From: Floccularia luteovirens
Taxonomy: Eukaryota; Basidiomycota; Agaricomycetes; Agaricales; Squamanitaceae
Length of the DNA: 64,000 nucleotides
Reading direction: 5' to 3'
NCBI GenBank assembly: GCA_009739215.1
Contig: VSJF01000011.1
Span: 682,001-746,000 of the forward strand
The position numbers and the translations under genes are program-made. The notes below the pieces were generated by a model, which was not told the DNA's origin, ran no database searches, and saw nothing but the letters and a program-made list of their open reading frames with translations. Every line of letters starts with the position of its first letter. The stretch's first letter is position 1. Of the stretch, positions 25,427 to 35,417 are shown one piece after another.

Positions 25427-26812
25427 ATGGAACCCAATATCAACATGGCACTCCTCAGTGATGCAGACTCAACATCGAGCAGTGAAGATGAGCACCAAGA
25501 TACATATGTACTGGCTTATGTCAGTCTCCTCATTCACTCTGTTATCACTATCATATCTGGTCAATACTGCAGGCGAGATTATCATACCTCTGCTCTGTCT
25601 GGCTATGCATGGGTTTTAGAACTACTCTCAGGCCACCTGAAGCACATCCAATATGAACTTGGTGTCAGCCTTGGGGTGTTTCAAAAACTTTTAGATGTAC
25701 TTCGAGCATTGGGGTATAAAGACTCACGCCATGTCATGCTCGAAGAGCAACTTGCCATATTTCTATATACATGTGTAACTGGTCTCACTATACAACATGT
25801 TGGGGAGCGATTTCAGCGCTCAAATGAGACAATTTCTAAGTAAGTGGCTTTATTATTTCTTTTCTGCCTTAACTGTCAATCGTTCTTTAGGTATTTCAAG
25901 AAGATGGTCTGGGCTCTCTCATCCCCACCCTTCTATACAACTTATGTCACCCTGCCTTCTGAAAACGATCCAATCCCACCTGAAATCGAGCTGAATCCAA
26001 AATTCTCCCCTTTTTTTAATGACACACTTGGTGCAATTGATGGAACACACATCTGTTGCTCAATACCCAAAGCTAAGCAGGCACAATCACAGAACTGTAA
26101 GGGCTGCTTGAGCCAAAATGTTCTGGTAGCATGTTCATTTGATTTGCCATTTCACATACATTCTGAGTGGATGGGAGGGGTCAGCATCTGACTCACTAAT
26201 CTACCACAGTGCACGCATGTCTGACTTTCAAATTCCAAGATCAAAATATTACCTTGCAGATGCAGGGTTTCCTTCCTGCGATTCACTCCTTGTGCCTTAC
26301 CGTGGCATCCGTTACCACCTTGCAGAATGGGAAAGGGCAGCTACTCTGTGAGTTAAAATATCATCCAGATTGATTACTGACATTATATATTTCTATCAAG
26401 ACCAAGAAATAAAGAAGAATTGTACAATCTACGTCATGCGTTAGCTCGGAATGTTGTTGAGCACATTTTTGGTATTCTGAAGCACCGATTTCGTATATTG
26501 CTTCTTGCACCTGAATATCACATAGACACTCAAGTCCAAATCCCCCCAGCACTCTGTGCCCTTCACAACTTTATCTATCAGCATGACCCAGGTGAAATTG
26601 ATGACTTCAAAGACATGGAAGAATCCAAAGATGTTTTGGACATATTGCTGGATTTTCATGAGACAGATGTAGAAGGTGTTGATGACTTGGCCAGTGGATA
26701 TGTGGAACAGACTCAGTGCACAAGGGCAGCTATATGCCGTGACCAGATTGCCCAGGCCATGTGGGATGATTATCAGTGCATTTGTCATTCCAGAAATATG
26801 ATTGATACATAA
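25427..26812 (+). pseudogene. Harbinger DDE transposase, frameshifted
   Basis: Exons 25427-25839, 25891-26347 and 26401-26812 have good splice sites. The catalytic residues are visible: Asp in GAIDGTH, Asp in LADAGF and Glu in NVVEHIFG, followed by the family's FRILLLAPEY and CALHNF blocks. A single extra base near 26150 (after VACSFDLPF, before the TYILSGWEGSASDS block) shifts the frame inside exon 2, so the encoded protein would end at about 26190. Everything else is intact, which indicates recent inactivation. It would excise and integrate the element at TWA sites together with the Myb-like partner. Confidence 0.88.
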
Positions 26813-27294
26813 TAAGCAGTTCTTACCATTTTCACACTCATTAAAAAAATACAAGTTAAATTTATTATACACATTCATGAACTATAGCAGTAATGAGGTA
26901 GGCATACAATGGTGACAAAGAATCAATGTAGATTGTATCTGATCTCTTCAATTTTCAATCTAACCCATTTCTTACAAAGAGTGTCACTCTTGAGACTGAG
27001 ATACATATTGGTACTAGCTTTATCCTTCGAAAACAGCTCTAATAACATCACAAGTTCATCAACAGGAAGGTCCACTTCAAGCTCTTGAGCACGTTCAGAA
27101 GCAGTGGCTGCCATTGTGAGGTCAGGATCAGGCGCACTTACATATTGATCTGCTTGCATTTGTGTCTGCATTTGTACCTGTGCTTGTACCTGTGCAATTG
27201 CCTGTGCAATTGCCACTGCCTGTGCTTGTGCCTGTGCCTGTGCTTGTGCTTGCGTCTCTGCATGTGCCCTCTGCATTGCTTCCCGTCTCAACTC

Positions 27295-27649
27295 TGTTGC
27301 GACAGCAACAATCACATGACTGATTACATAATTAATCATGTGATGGAGCACGTGACTGATGACGTGTCTCACACTCATATGCTCTATGGCACATGATATC
27401 CACGAACATTCTACAAGGTTCTATAACCTTCTATATGTAGTCACATGATATGTTAGTGTACCTGCACACGGACCATTGTACAAAGCTGTACAAACAGCAA
27501 TTATGTATATAAGTAGAGCTACTGGACCTTATGTCCTTTGTCGAATTTCATTCGTAGTAGTCAGTACTAGCACTAAGTCTCTAAGAACTAAGTAAGCTCT
27601 AAGGTAAGATCAGTCCCCTCTACTGTGTTAAACAGGGTGCTGCTCAACA
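27295..27649 (+). repeat. 5' LTR of the Copia element
   Basis: 355 bp, with a TATA box at about 27506-27512 (TATATAA). The first 180 bp (U3) hold several E-box-like palindromes of the CACATG/CATGTG/CACGTG type. It differs from the 3' LTR at six positions, all transitions. Confidence 0.95.
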
Positions 27650-27666
27650 GGTTATGGGCCCCAGTG
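27650..27666 (+). promoter_or_regulatory. Copia primer-binding site, initiator-tRNA half type
   Basis: GGTTATGGGCCCCAG abuts the LTR. It is complementary to the anticodon stem-loop region of initiator methionine tRNA (GGGCCCATAACC) rather than to its 3' CCA end. This is the arrangement known for Drosophila copia, which primes with a 5' half-tRNA. The same sequence is conserved in the decayed copy at 6055-6070. Confidence 0.75.
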
Positions 27667-27930
27667 CCGGTCTCAATGGCACGTTCGTCACTGCCTATGA
27701 TGACCAGGACTGGATTCTTACCTTTAGAGAAGTGACTCTCTGGAGACTCCCTTAACCAGGTAGAGACCCAGTGTTGTCCACTCTATCAAGTAGCCTAGAT
27801 CGTAATAGTTGACTATGTCGACTCTATGCGAGCCCTTTCTTGTTGGCGCAGTACTCTGGACTGTGTTGAACGTTGTGCTGAAGCTCTTTGTTGTAGCTCA
27901 CCCAACAACCCAACTTTAAGCAAACAAGAA

Positions 27931-30900
27931 ATGTCTTCTCAAGTATTCCAAGCTGTTTCTTTTGTCTTCTCCGGCACACGTTGGTATGAGTGGAAGACCC
28001 AGATGGTCAACCACCTCCAAGCATCCCAGTTGTGGCAGGTTGTGTCGGGTCTTAGGACTCGCCCGTCTCCAAGGTCTGCAGACCAAGTTGACGAGCGCAT
28101 GGTTGCGCTGACCTACGCGTGGGATGATAAAGACGATGCTGCCATTGGGCAATTAAAAAAACGCCTCTCCCCTGAGATACAAAACCTCGCTGCAAAGGCC
28201 GGGTGTACCACGTCAAAGATGATGTGGGATTAGTTAGTTGCACGGTATGAGGTCAAGGAGCTAGGGACCATTTTCGAGCTTTATAAGAAGTTGAAAGACT
28301 TCAAGCTTGGAGGAGGCAACCCTGAGCCCGATTTCCTCTGCCTTAATGACATATTCGGGAGATTGCAGCAGAATGACTGCGAGATCCCTGAGTTGTTACA
28401 GGCGTTGATCGCATTATCAGCGATTCCAGACAAATGGAATACCGTAATCGCCAATTTGCTGCAAAATAGAAATGTGCAAACACTCAAATTAGTAGACGTC
28501 ACACAAGCCATCCAACACCAGTTTTCTGGGACAAACATTACCAGAGCCACTACTGGCAGTGGAGGACAGGCAAATAAGATGTCGAACGTTAAGCCTAAAC
28601 AATCAAACCCCCAATATAAAGACCAGTCTCAAAACAAAAAAGAAGACTCTCCAAAAGATGGTCAAAAGGGCGGCAAGAAGCAGTGTGGTAAAAGGGGGAG
28701 TAAAGGCAAAGGAGAGAAAGGAAAAGCAAAAACAGCGGAAGATCAGAATGAGGAAGGAAGTAGTTCACACGTCGCCTCCATGGCTATCATGCCACCTAGC
28801 TCACTGGCAAGTCGTATTGAGCCTCCTAGTGCTCCGACTCCCAGGCCGAACTTCTTCCGGGAAAATCCCCACAAGTTCTACACTCCGCCAGCTGCTAGTA
28901 CCTACACTGGTATGCAGGCGTTGAGACATCCTGAGACACCCTATAAAAGTGTCAAAAGGAGTAGGGAGCTTGTAGACCAGCAAGGTCTGCCATGGCGACC
29001 ACAGCATCTTCGTGTTCACGAGGAGACTGTGTTGTTACGTGAGCGGTTGGAACCCTCGACCTCTAAATTAGAGGAAGTACCGGAAGAGGTAAGTGCACCT
29101 CCATTAAAGCGTATAAGAACCGCCTCACCAGAACCTTGGGAACTGCGCCTGGCCCGTTCGGACTCAGGTGATAGTGTATCTCTTGGATTGGAGGAAGAGG
29201 ACTGGGACTATCCATGTCCTGCTAACAGTTGGACAGAGATGGAGGTTGACGCGGAGATTGCGGACGCTGCAGGAATTGGGCGCATCAATGAAGTGCTTGA
29301 ATCCGGATATGTGAATGAAAGGCAAGTACCTTTAACTTCTTACACACATAGCAACAAGATTGATTGTGACCCACAGCGCCCTATTTTAGCTGGCTGCAGA
29401 GGCGGACTTTTATGTACCTTGTCACATGTATATCTTGGCCCTTCACAGGGCAATATAAATAATCATTTTGCTGTCTGTTCGAAGTGTAAGGGAAAAGCAA
29501 AGGATCCTAATCATGCATCATGGATTATGGATTCTGGAGCATCGATGCATTTTACAAGTCAATTAACGGACTTCATTGAGTATAATACTCTGAAGACACC
29601 TATACCCATCGCAACAGCTTCTGATGAAGTTGTATATGTTGAGGGACAAGGTACCGTAATGATGAGTCATGAGATAGTTATACCTCTCAATGGAAACAAA
29701 GAGAGAAGAACACGTAAGACGACTCGGATATCTCCAGTCTATTACATCCCTAGATTGAGCGGACGCCTGCTCTCTATGGGACAGTTCCTGGCTGAAAAGG
29801 GGAACAGTGTTAGAGGAAAAGAGTCCCTCATCAATATGCACGATTATAAAGGCATCCCATTCTTGTCCTGTGAACCTCACATAAAAGGTGATACCATATA
29901 CTGGTGTGATGCTCGCATAGTGTGCAAACCCAGTGATAAAGCCTCTGTCATGGTGTACAAGGTTACCTATGATACATGGCATAAAAGATTTGGACACCCG
30001 TCTAAACGGGTTCTCCAGAAAGCACCTGAGAATACAATTGGTCTTCCGTCTTCTATGGAAGTGCCTAAGGAACACCCATTATGTCCAGGCTGTCTCTGAG
30101 GAAAGCAACATAGTAAGTCTTTCCCCCAGAGCTCTTCACGAGCTTCTGCACCATTTGAGTTGGTTCACTCCGACTTAAAGCAGTTTCCAATTGCAAGTTA
30201 TCACAAATATCGCTATGTAATAACCTTCCTTGATGACTTCACGTCTCATGCATGGACTATGAATTTGCGCCATAAATCCGACTCGGTGGCTGCAATGAAA
30301 AAGTTCACTGCATTTGTTAAAGTGCAACACAACACTGAAATCAAAAAGTGGCACTTTGATGGAGGGGGTGAATACCAGCAGATTGAAGTGTTGTTGAAGG
30401 AAATGGGAGTACTCGTTGAGAAATCAGTACCATATGAACAACAGCAAAATGGTCGAGCAGAATGTCTAAATTGCACCTTAATGGATAAAGCGGAAGCAAT
30501 GCAACATGACGCCTGTCTACCAGATAGCTGGTGGGAATTTAGTGTGGAACAAGCAGTACATGTCTACAATCGTTCTCCTATGGCGCGCCTTAAATGGCAC
30601 ACTCCATTTGAAGTCTTAAATAAAATTAAACTGGAAGTCAATCATCTCAGAGTTTTTGGATGTGCAGCCTATGTCTACCTCCCCGAAGAAAAACGGGTGA
30701 ATAAACTCGCTCCTAAATCAGAGCTGATGGTATTCATTGGACATCCTGAAGGAGTAAAGGGCTATCGCTTTATGCGACTGCACAACAATAGCATCTTTGT
30801 GGCAGCTACTGCCATCTTTGATGAGCTTTTCTTTCCAAAATGTCCAGATCAGAAAAATTGTGGTGTTACTGAATTAGGACAAGATCCCCCACCTCAAAGT

Positions 30901-33132
30901 CCAGATAATTCTGATGATGAGGATAGTGATGCTTCTGAGCAAAGCTCGCGTTACGAACCAAATGTTGATAATGAACCCATTAGACCAGACAACCATTACC
31001 CGGAGTACCCTGTGAACTATGAAGAGGTTTCTAGCTCTCCAAGGAGACGACCTCAACAAATTGTTCACAGACAACCCATTCCTTTCCATGGGAGTGAGGG
31101 ACTTGACGAAGCCCCCACACCCCCTGTGTCTCCAAACAGGGAATATCGATGCTTACCTCCACCATCACCTAGACCTAGGAGTGCAGCAGATGATATTGAG
31201 TACGCGCGACGTCAAAGAACAGGCACGCCTGAATGGCAGTTTGTTCCTAGACAAGAACCGCCGCGACACTCAGAGAGACAGAGGAGAATACCTAGATATG
31301 TCACAGAAGACAATGCTTATGGGAACACAAACCCTCAGGATATACTCCTGAATCAGGATGATATAGTGTATTGGCAAGATAATGTGGACCAACATTGGGT
31401 TACACAGCTGCGACAGGTTCCCGTACCTAGTCCCGCACAATCACGTCCATCTGACAATACACGCCCTGATATAAGCACTAGGGAAAATGGATCAGATGAA
31501 CCTGATGTTGCTAAACTAGCACAGGAAGGGGGTGTAGAATTCACGGCATACTTGCTTGCTATGGGTGCATCAGCTGTGGATCTTACTCCAACTCAATTTC
31601 GTGATATAGCGCGCCTACCCAAGGCTACTAGGGATGAATGGTATGTTGCTTGCCGCGAAGAAATGGAGGCTCTTCATAAGCGCGACATAATGTCTGGCCT
31701 TATAGATCTACCCCAAGGTCGAAGGGCAGTTAAAAACAGATGGGTGTTTGTGACCAAGTCCGATGGTCGCAAGAAAGCATGACTAGTTGCCAAAGGTTTC
31801 TCACAAGTAGAAGGGCTAGACTTCGAAGAGATCTTCTCACCAGTTGTAAGATTTGAAACTGTGCACATCCTTCTCGCGTTAGCTGCGCTGAAGAATTGGG
31901 CTATTACAGGCCTGGATGTCAAGAGTGCCTTTCTATATGGCAAACTTGAAGAAGAGATCTATATGGTCCAACCTGAAGGCTTCGTTGTCAAAGAACAAGA
32001 GAAAAAAGTCATCCACTTACAAAGAGCAATTTATGGCCTTAAACAAGCCGCTCTAGCGTGGTGGAGAGGACTTGTAACAAGTATGGAAGAGCTTGGCTTC
32101 CAACATACTCAGAGTGATGCAGGAATTTTTGTCCATTGGTCAAAAGACCAACGAGATATCGTGATCGCGGTAGTCTATGTAGACGACGCAATCTGGACAG
32201 GGTCTAATCCTACCCTGGTTAACAAGCTCAAAAAGGAATTTATGAAGAAATGGGAATGTCACGATCTGGGAGATGTCAAGGAATTCCTTGGCATGCGCAT
32301 TGAGCGAAGCGGTCAGTCTTACAAGATAGACCAAGTAGCTTACCTGAAAAAGGTTCTTGCGCGCTTCGGCATGGTGAATGCTCGTAGAGCTGATACACCA
32401 CTCCCTGCTAGCTATAAACCAGTCCCCAATGAGGGAACCGCGACCCCTGCTCTGAGAACAGAGTTTCAACAAATCATTGGAAGTTTGCTGTATCTAATGA
32501 TTGGAACTCGACCCGATATTGCCTATGCAGTAATCAGGTTATCAACTTTTTCAGCAAATCCAACACCAGACCATGTCGATAAGGCAAAATACATAATGAG
32601 GTACTTGGTCGGTACCCAGGACTATGCAATTAAATATGTGGGCAAGTCCAGTGAAGGATTATATGCCTACACTGATTCTGATTGGGCATCTGACGAAACG
32701 TCGCGTAAGTCCCATACAGGTTTCTATATGATGCTAGCTAAAGGCATCGTCGCATGGCAAAGTCGCAGACAAAAAACTATAGCACTAAGCTCCACTGAGG
32801 CCAAATATATGGCAGGCTCTGACTGTTGTCGCCAACTCATGTGGATGCGAAATGTCTTTGATGAGGTTGGTTTACCCTTCGTAAAACCAATACCAATCTA
32901 CATGGATAATCAGGGAGCAAATTTCATAGCTTCCAATCCTGTCGCCGAACGGTGTACAAAGCACATTGACATCTGTTACCATTATATACGAGAGTGTATC
33001 GAAAACGGAAAGGTCAAGGTTTTCTTCATTGAAGGAGTAAACAATCTGGCAGACATGTTAACAAAACCTCTGTCTAACATTCTTTTTCATAAGTGCCGCA
33101 CCCAACTACAGCTTGAATTTTATTTGCAGTAA
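27931..33132 (+). pseudogene. Copia gag-pol polyprotein with three in-frame stops
   Basis: One frame of 1,734 codons, broken by TAG at 28231 (codon 101), TGA at 30097 (codon 723) and TGA at 31780 (codon 1284), with no frameshift. Domains in order: gag (FSGTRWYEWK, GGGNPEPDFLC); a Lys-rich segment; protease WIMDSGAS (about 29520-29545); GAG-pre-integrase zinc region (HKRFGH, HPLCPGC); integrase core with Asp in HSDLK, Asp in FDGGGEY and Glu in GRAECLN; reverse transcriptase with YVDDAIW (about 32178); RNase H with TDSDWASDE and ALSSTEAKYMAG; and the end motif NLADMLTKPL. No typical CCHC zinc knuckle is visible in gag. In the old copy the position of the first stop reads Trp, so TGG to TAG is likely there. 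The others fit CGA to TGA. Confidence 0.93.
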
Positions 33133-33322
33133 TTTGGTTGATGCCTCCTAAGAGTGAGAAGCACATAGTAGATCTATTACAGATCATAACAATGATGCTA
33201 ATTCTCTGGCACTATTACTATATTTAACTAGAGACACACTATTGAGATTGTTCTCTAGTTGCTGTCTCTGTTTCCACTTAGATACCAGAATGACATCCTT
33301 CAATGGACTCACACTGTGTACT

Positions 33323-33333
33323 AAGTGAGGGGG
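33323..33333 (+). promoter_or_regulatory. Polypurine tract of the Copia element
   Basis: AAGTGAGGGGG lies just upstream of the 3' LTR, in the position of the plus-strand primer site. Confidence 0.6.
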
Positions 33334-33335
33334 TG

Positions 33336-33690
33336 TGTTGTGACAGCAACAATCACATGACTGATTACATAATTAATCATGTGATGGAGCACGTGACTGA
33401 TGACGTATCTCACACTCATATGCTCTATGGCACGTGATATCCATGAACATTCTACAAGGTTCTATAACCTTCTATATGTAGTCACATGATATGTTAGTGT
33501 ACCTGCGCACGGACTATTGTACAAAGCTGTACAAACAGCAATTATGTATATAAGTAGAGCTACTGGACCTTATGTCCTTTGTCGAATTTCATTCGTAGTA
33601 GTCAGTACTAGCACTAAGTCTCTAAGAACTAAGTAAGCTCTAAGGTAAGATCAGTCCCCTCTACTGTGTTAAACAGGGTGCTGCTCAACA
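33336..33690 (+). repeat. 3' LTR of the Copia element
   Basis: 355 bp, identical to the 5' LTR except for six transitions. Followed by the target duplication AACTC (33691-33695). Confidence 0.95.
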
Positions 33691-34828
33691 AACTCATGTT
33701 GTTCATGTCGAACTTGGCTACGGTTCCCATTGGCTTTGATAATGGTGTGTAATTGAGTTAAGCCATGACTGAGGCTTGTAATTGCAATGGCATTAGTAGT
33801 TTGGCCACGTTTACTAGATGTAGCAGAGTGGCTCGATATACTGGCTGATGATATTCTTCAGGTAGTAGTTGAACTTGTTGGTGTTTGTAGATTAGGAGGG
33901 CTGCTTTCCATTGCTGAGAACTTCCGCTTCCCACCTGCCACAACAGATGAAGGGGGTGATGTTGGTGGGATTGTTGCGATCTCATTGTCAAATTCCGAAG
34001 ATATGGGATCCAAAGGGGCTAATGATGTTTCTCGGGAAGGGATGGCTGAGGTGGATTGCATAATGATGTCTGGGTCATAGGAAGTGTGAGGACTGGCTGA
34101 TTCAATATTGGCAGGGGGAGAAGGGGAAGGAGCAGTAGAAGGATTGCGCTGTGATGGATGGAATGCCTGGGTCCCCCTAGCACTACTACCACATAGCTCT
34201 TGGACTATGTCGTAGAGAGGCCAGCCCTTATCTTTCCAGGGGATTGCTCTAGGATTTTTCTACAATATGATGAGTTATGACACATACAAGTGACTAGGTT
34301 ATGATAGTTGGGTGCACTGCAATGTAGTCAATCCAAACACCTTCTGATTCAGTCGTTGTTAAGTTTGTGCCAGACTCTGGATCCCATGAAAATCCTGATT
34401 GAGATGCAAGCGGAAGTAGAGTTGAAGTATACAGGTCCTTTAACTAAAGTGAAGAGAAGGAGTTAGCATTATACAACTCGGATTTTGAATGGTACTCACC
34501 CTCCCCCACTTAGTTTTACACTTGGAGACAGTTTTTCCATAGTCTGGAAAGTGTGCAGTTAATTCCCCCAGAACAGCAGTCCACACTGATGTCTTAAACC
34601 CGCCTCCTGACTTTGCTTCATGCCAATGTTCATAGAGCCCATGGACAAGAACAAGCTCTTGTTCAGGTGTCCAATTTGTACAATTCGATGAAGACATACT
34701 TGCACTGTGTGTGGTCATGCTGTGACAGCTCAGACACCGAGCATATTTGCTGTGAACGTGTCTTCGTTTGGCCGGTCTTCGAGTCATTATGTGGGGAGTG
34801 CAAAGTCTATCTAGGTTGAATCAGTAAG

Positions 34829-35285
34829 ATCAGCTCCGGGGTTACCCGATAGATTATCTGAAAATTATCTGAAAATCACCTTGAAGTTATCTTGAAGTTA
34901 TCAATGTTACAATACTCTAGTCCTACATACCCAGACACTACTACATAGATAATACATAAAGATATAATAAGTAGAGTAGAAGTTGTAGTAGTGAAGTGGG
35001 GGAAAGGAAGAATGGGGAGTGGCATCAGACCAGTGGCCTTATATATTGTACCAGGGACACCTGGTACACAAACAAGGCCAAACTACTAGGTGGTCTGTGC
35101 ACACTCTCCAAACATATATAAGGAGGCACTTATGCCTACTTTTCCCCCCAACCAAATACACACTATTTTCACTCAAACAATCAAAGATTACAGTTAGTTA
35201 TCAGAAAGTTACCAGTCCATTTTTTGGCGTATGAGAAAGTGAAAATACGTGAGAAAGTGAAAGTTTTGTGTTGCCGAACAAGGCC
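34829..35285 (-). repeat. Right terminal inverted repeat of the Harbinger element, split
   Basis: The outer 106 bp (35180-35285) match the left end perfectly apart from the 11-bp indel. The inner part (34829-34904) also matches. The 275 bp between them are a foreign solo LTR. Without it the repeat is about 177 bp. Confidence 0.88.
34905..35179 (+). repeat. Solo LTR of a different family inside the Harbinger right repeat
   Basis: 275 bp beginning TGTTACAATA and ending CTCAAACA (TG...CA ends), flanked by the 5-bp direct repeat ATCAA (34900-34904 and 35180-35184). The left Harbinger repeat lacks it, so its borders are exact. It has no similarity to the 355-bp Copia LTR beyond the ends. TATATAA at about 35114-35121 suggests plus orientation. 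The parent family is not present in this window. Confidence 0.8.
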
Positions 35286-35417
35286 TTACTCGCGTGCAAT
35301 TAAAACAGGCGGAGAGCTTGGCAGCCTTTGCTGGCGGCTTCGCGGACCGGTCTTGTCATGTGACCGTGATGGTCAACAGAAATTTAGCGCGTTGAATGAT
35401 CATTCGAAACTTATACC

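Larger units (their letters stand above)
27295..33690 (+). mobile_element. Full-length Ty1/Copia LTR retrotransposon
   Basis: Two 355-bp LTRs (27295-27649, 33336-33690) start TGTTG and end CAACA. The 5-bp target duplication AACTC (27290-27294, 33691-33695) is perfect. A primer-binding site directly follows the 5' LTR and a purine tract (33323-33333) precedes the 3' LTR. The interior is one gag-pol frame in Copia order: gag, protease, integrase, reverse transcriptase, RNase H. The LTRs differ at only six sites, so the insertion is fairly recent. Three in-frame stops mean it cannot make a full polyprotein. It was inserted into the Myb-like gene of the Harbinger element. Confidence 0.96.
26923..34787 (-). 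pseudogene. Harbinger Myb/SANT-like DNA-binding protein gene, split by Copia
   Basis: Minus-strand gene: exon 1 34787-34500, exon 2 34443-34318, exon 3 34259 to 33691, then interrupted by the Copia element and continuing 27294-26923. Removing the Copia element and one copy of AACTC restores one continuous frame across the junction (TSLSHGLTQLHTI... to LRREAMQRAHAE). The N-terminal part is a Myb/SANT-like domain (NWTPEQELVLVHGLYEH, KTKWGR, SGFSWDPESG, KGWPLYDIVQEL), the middle is Ser/Pro-rich, a Gln-Ala repeat follows, and the C-terminal helix block is DELVMLLELFSKDKAS. A TGA (33858-33860), probably from CGA, is a second lesion. In active elements this protein binds the ends and helps import the transposase. 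Confidence 0.85.
25153..35285 (+). mobile_element. PIF/Harbinger DNA transposon with two nested retroelement insertions
   Basis: Termini are GGCCTTGTTCGGCAAC and its reverse complement, flanked by the 3-bp target duplication TTA (25150-25152 and 35286-35288), the Harbinger-type duplication. It encodes a DDE transposase (plus strand) and a convergent Myb/SANT-like protein (minus strand), the two-gene set of autonomous Harbinger elements. The present length is 10,133 bp. Removing the Copia insert (6,401 bp with one duplication copy) and the solo LTR (280 bp) leaves about 3.45 kb. It sits between the divergent promoters of the GH27 gene at 24911 and the Sos7-like gene at 35418. Both its genes are damaged, so this copy is not autonomous now. 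Confidence 0.93.

Noticed and set aside
27085..27396. Plus-strand frame rich in Leu-Cys repeats
   Set aside because: It is the complement of the Gln-Ala repeat of the Harbinger Myb-like gene, which has splice structure and homology.
27826..27930. Upstream in-frame extension of Copia gag
   Set aside because: The extension has no gag similarity and lies in the leader. The homology with the old copy begins near the ATG at 27931.
28231..31782. Programmed stop read-through in Copia gag-pol
   Set aside because: The three stops lie within gag, between the pre-integrase and integrase core, and at the start of reverse transcriptase, not at one gag-pol boundary. All fit C-to-T/G-to-A decay.
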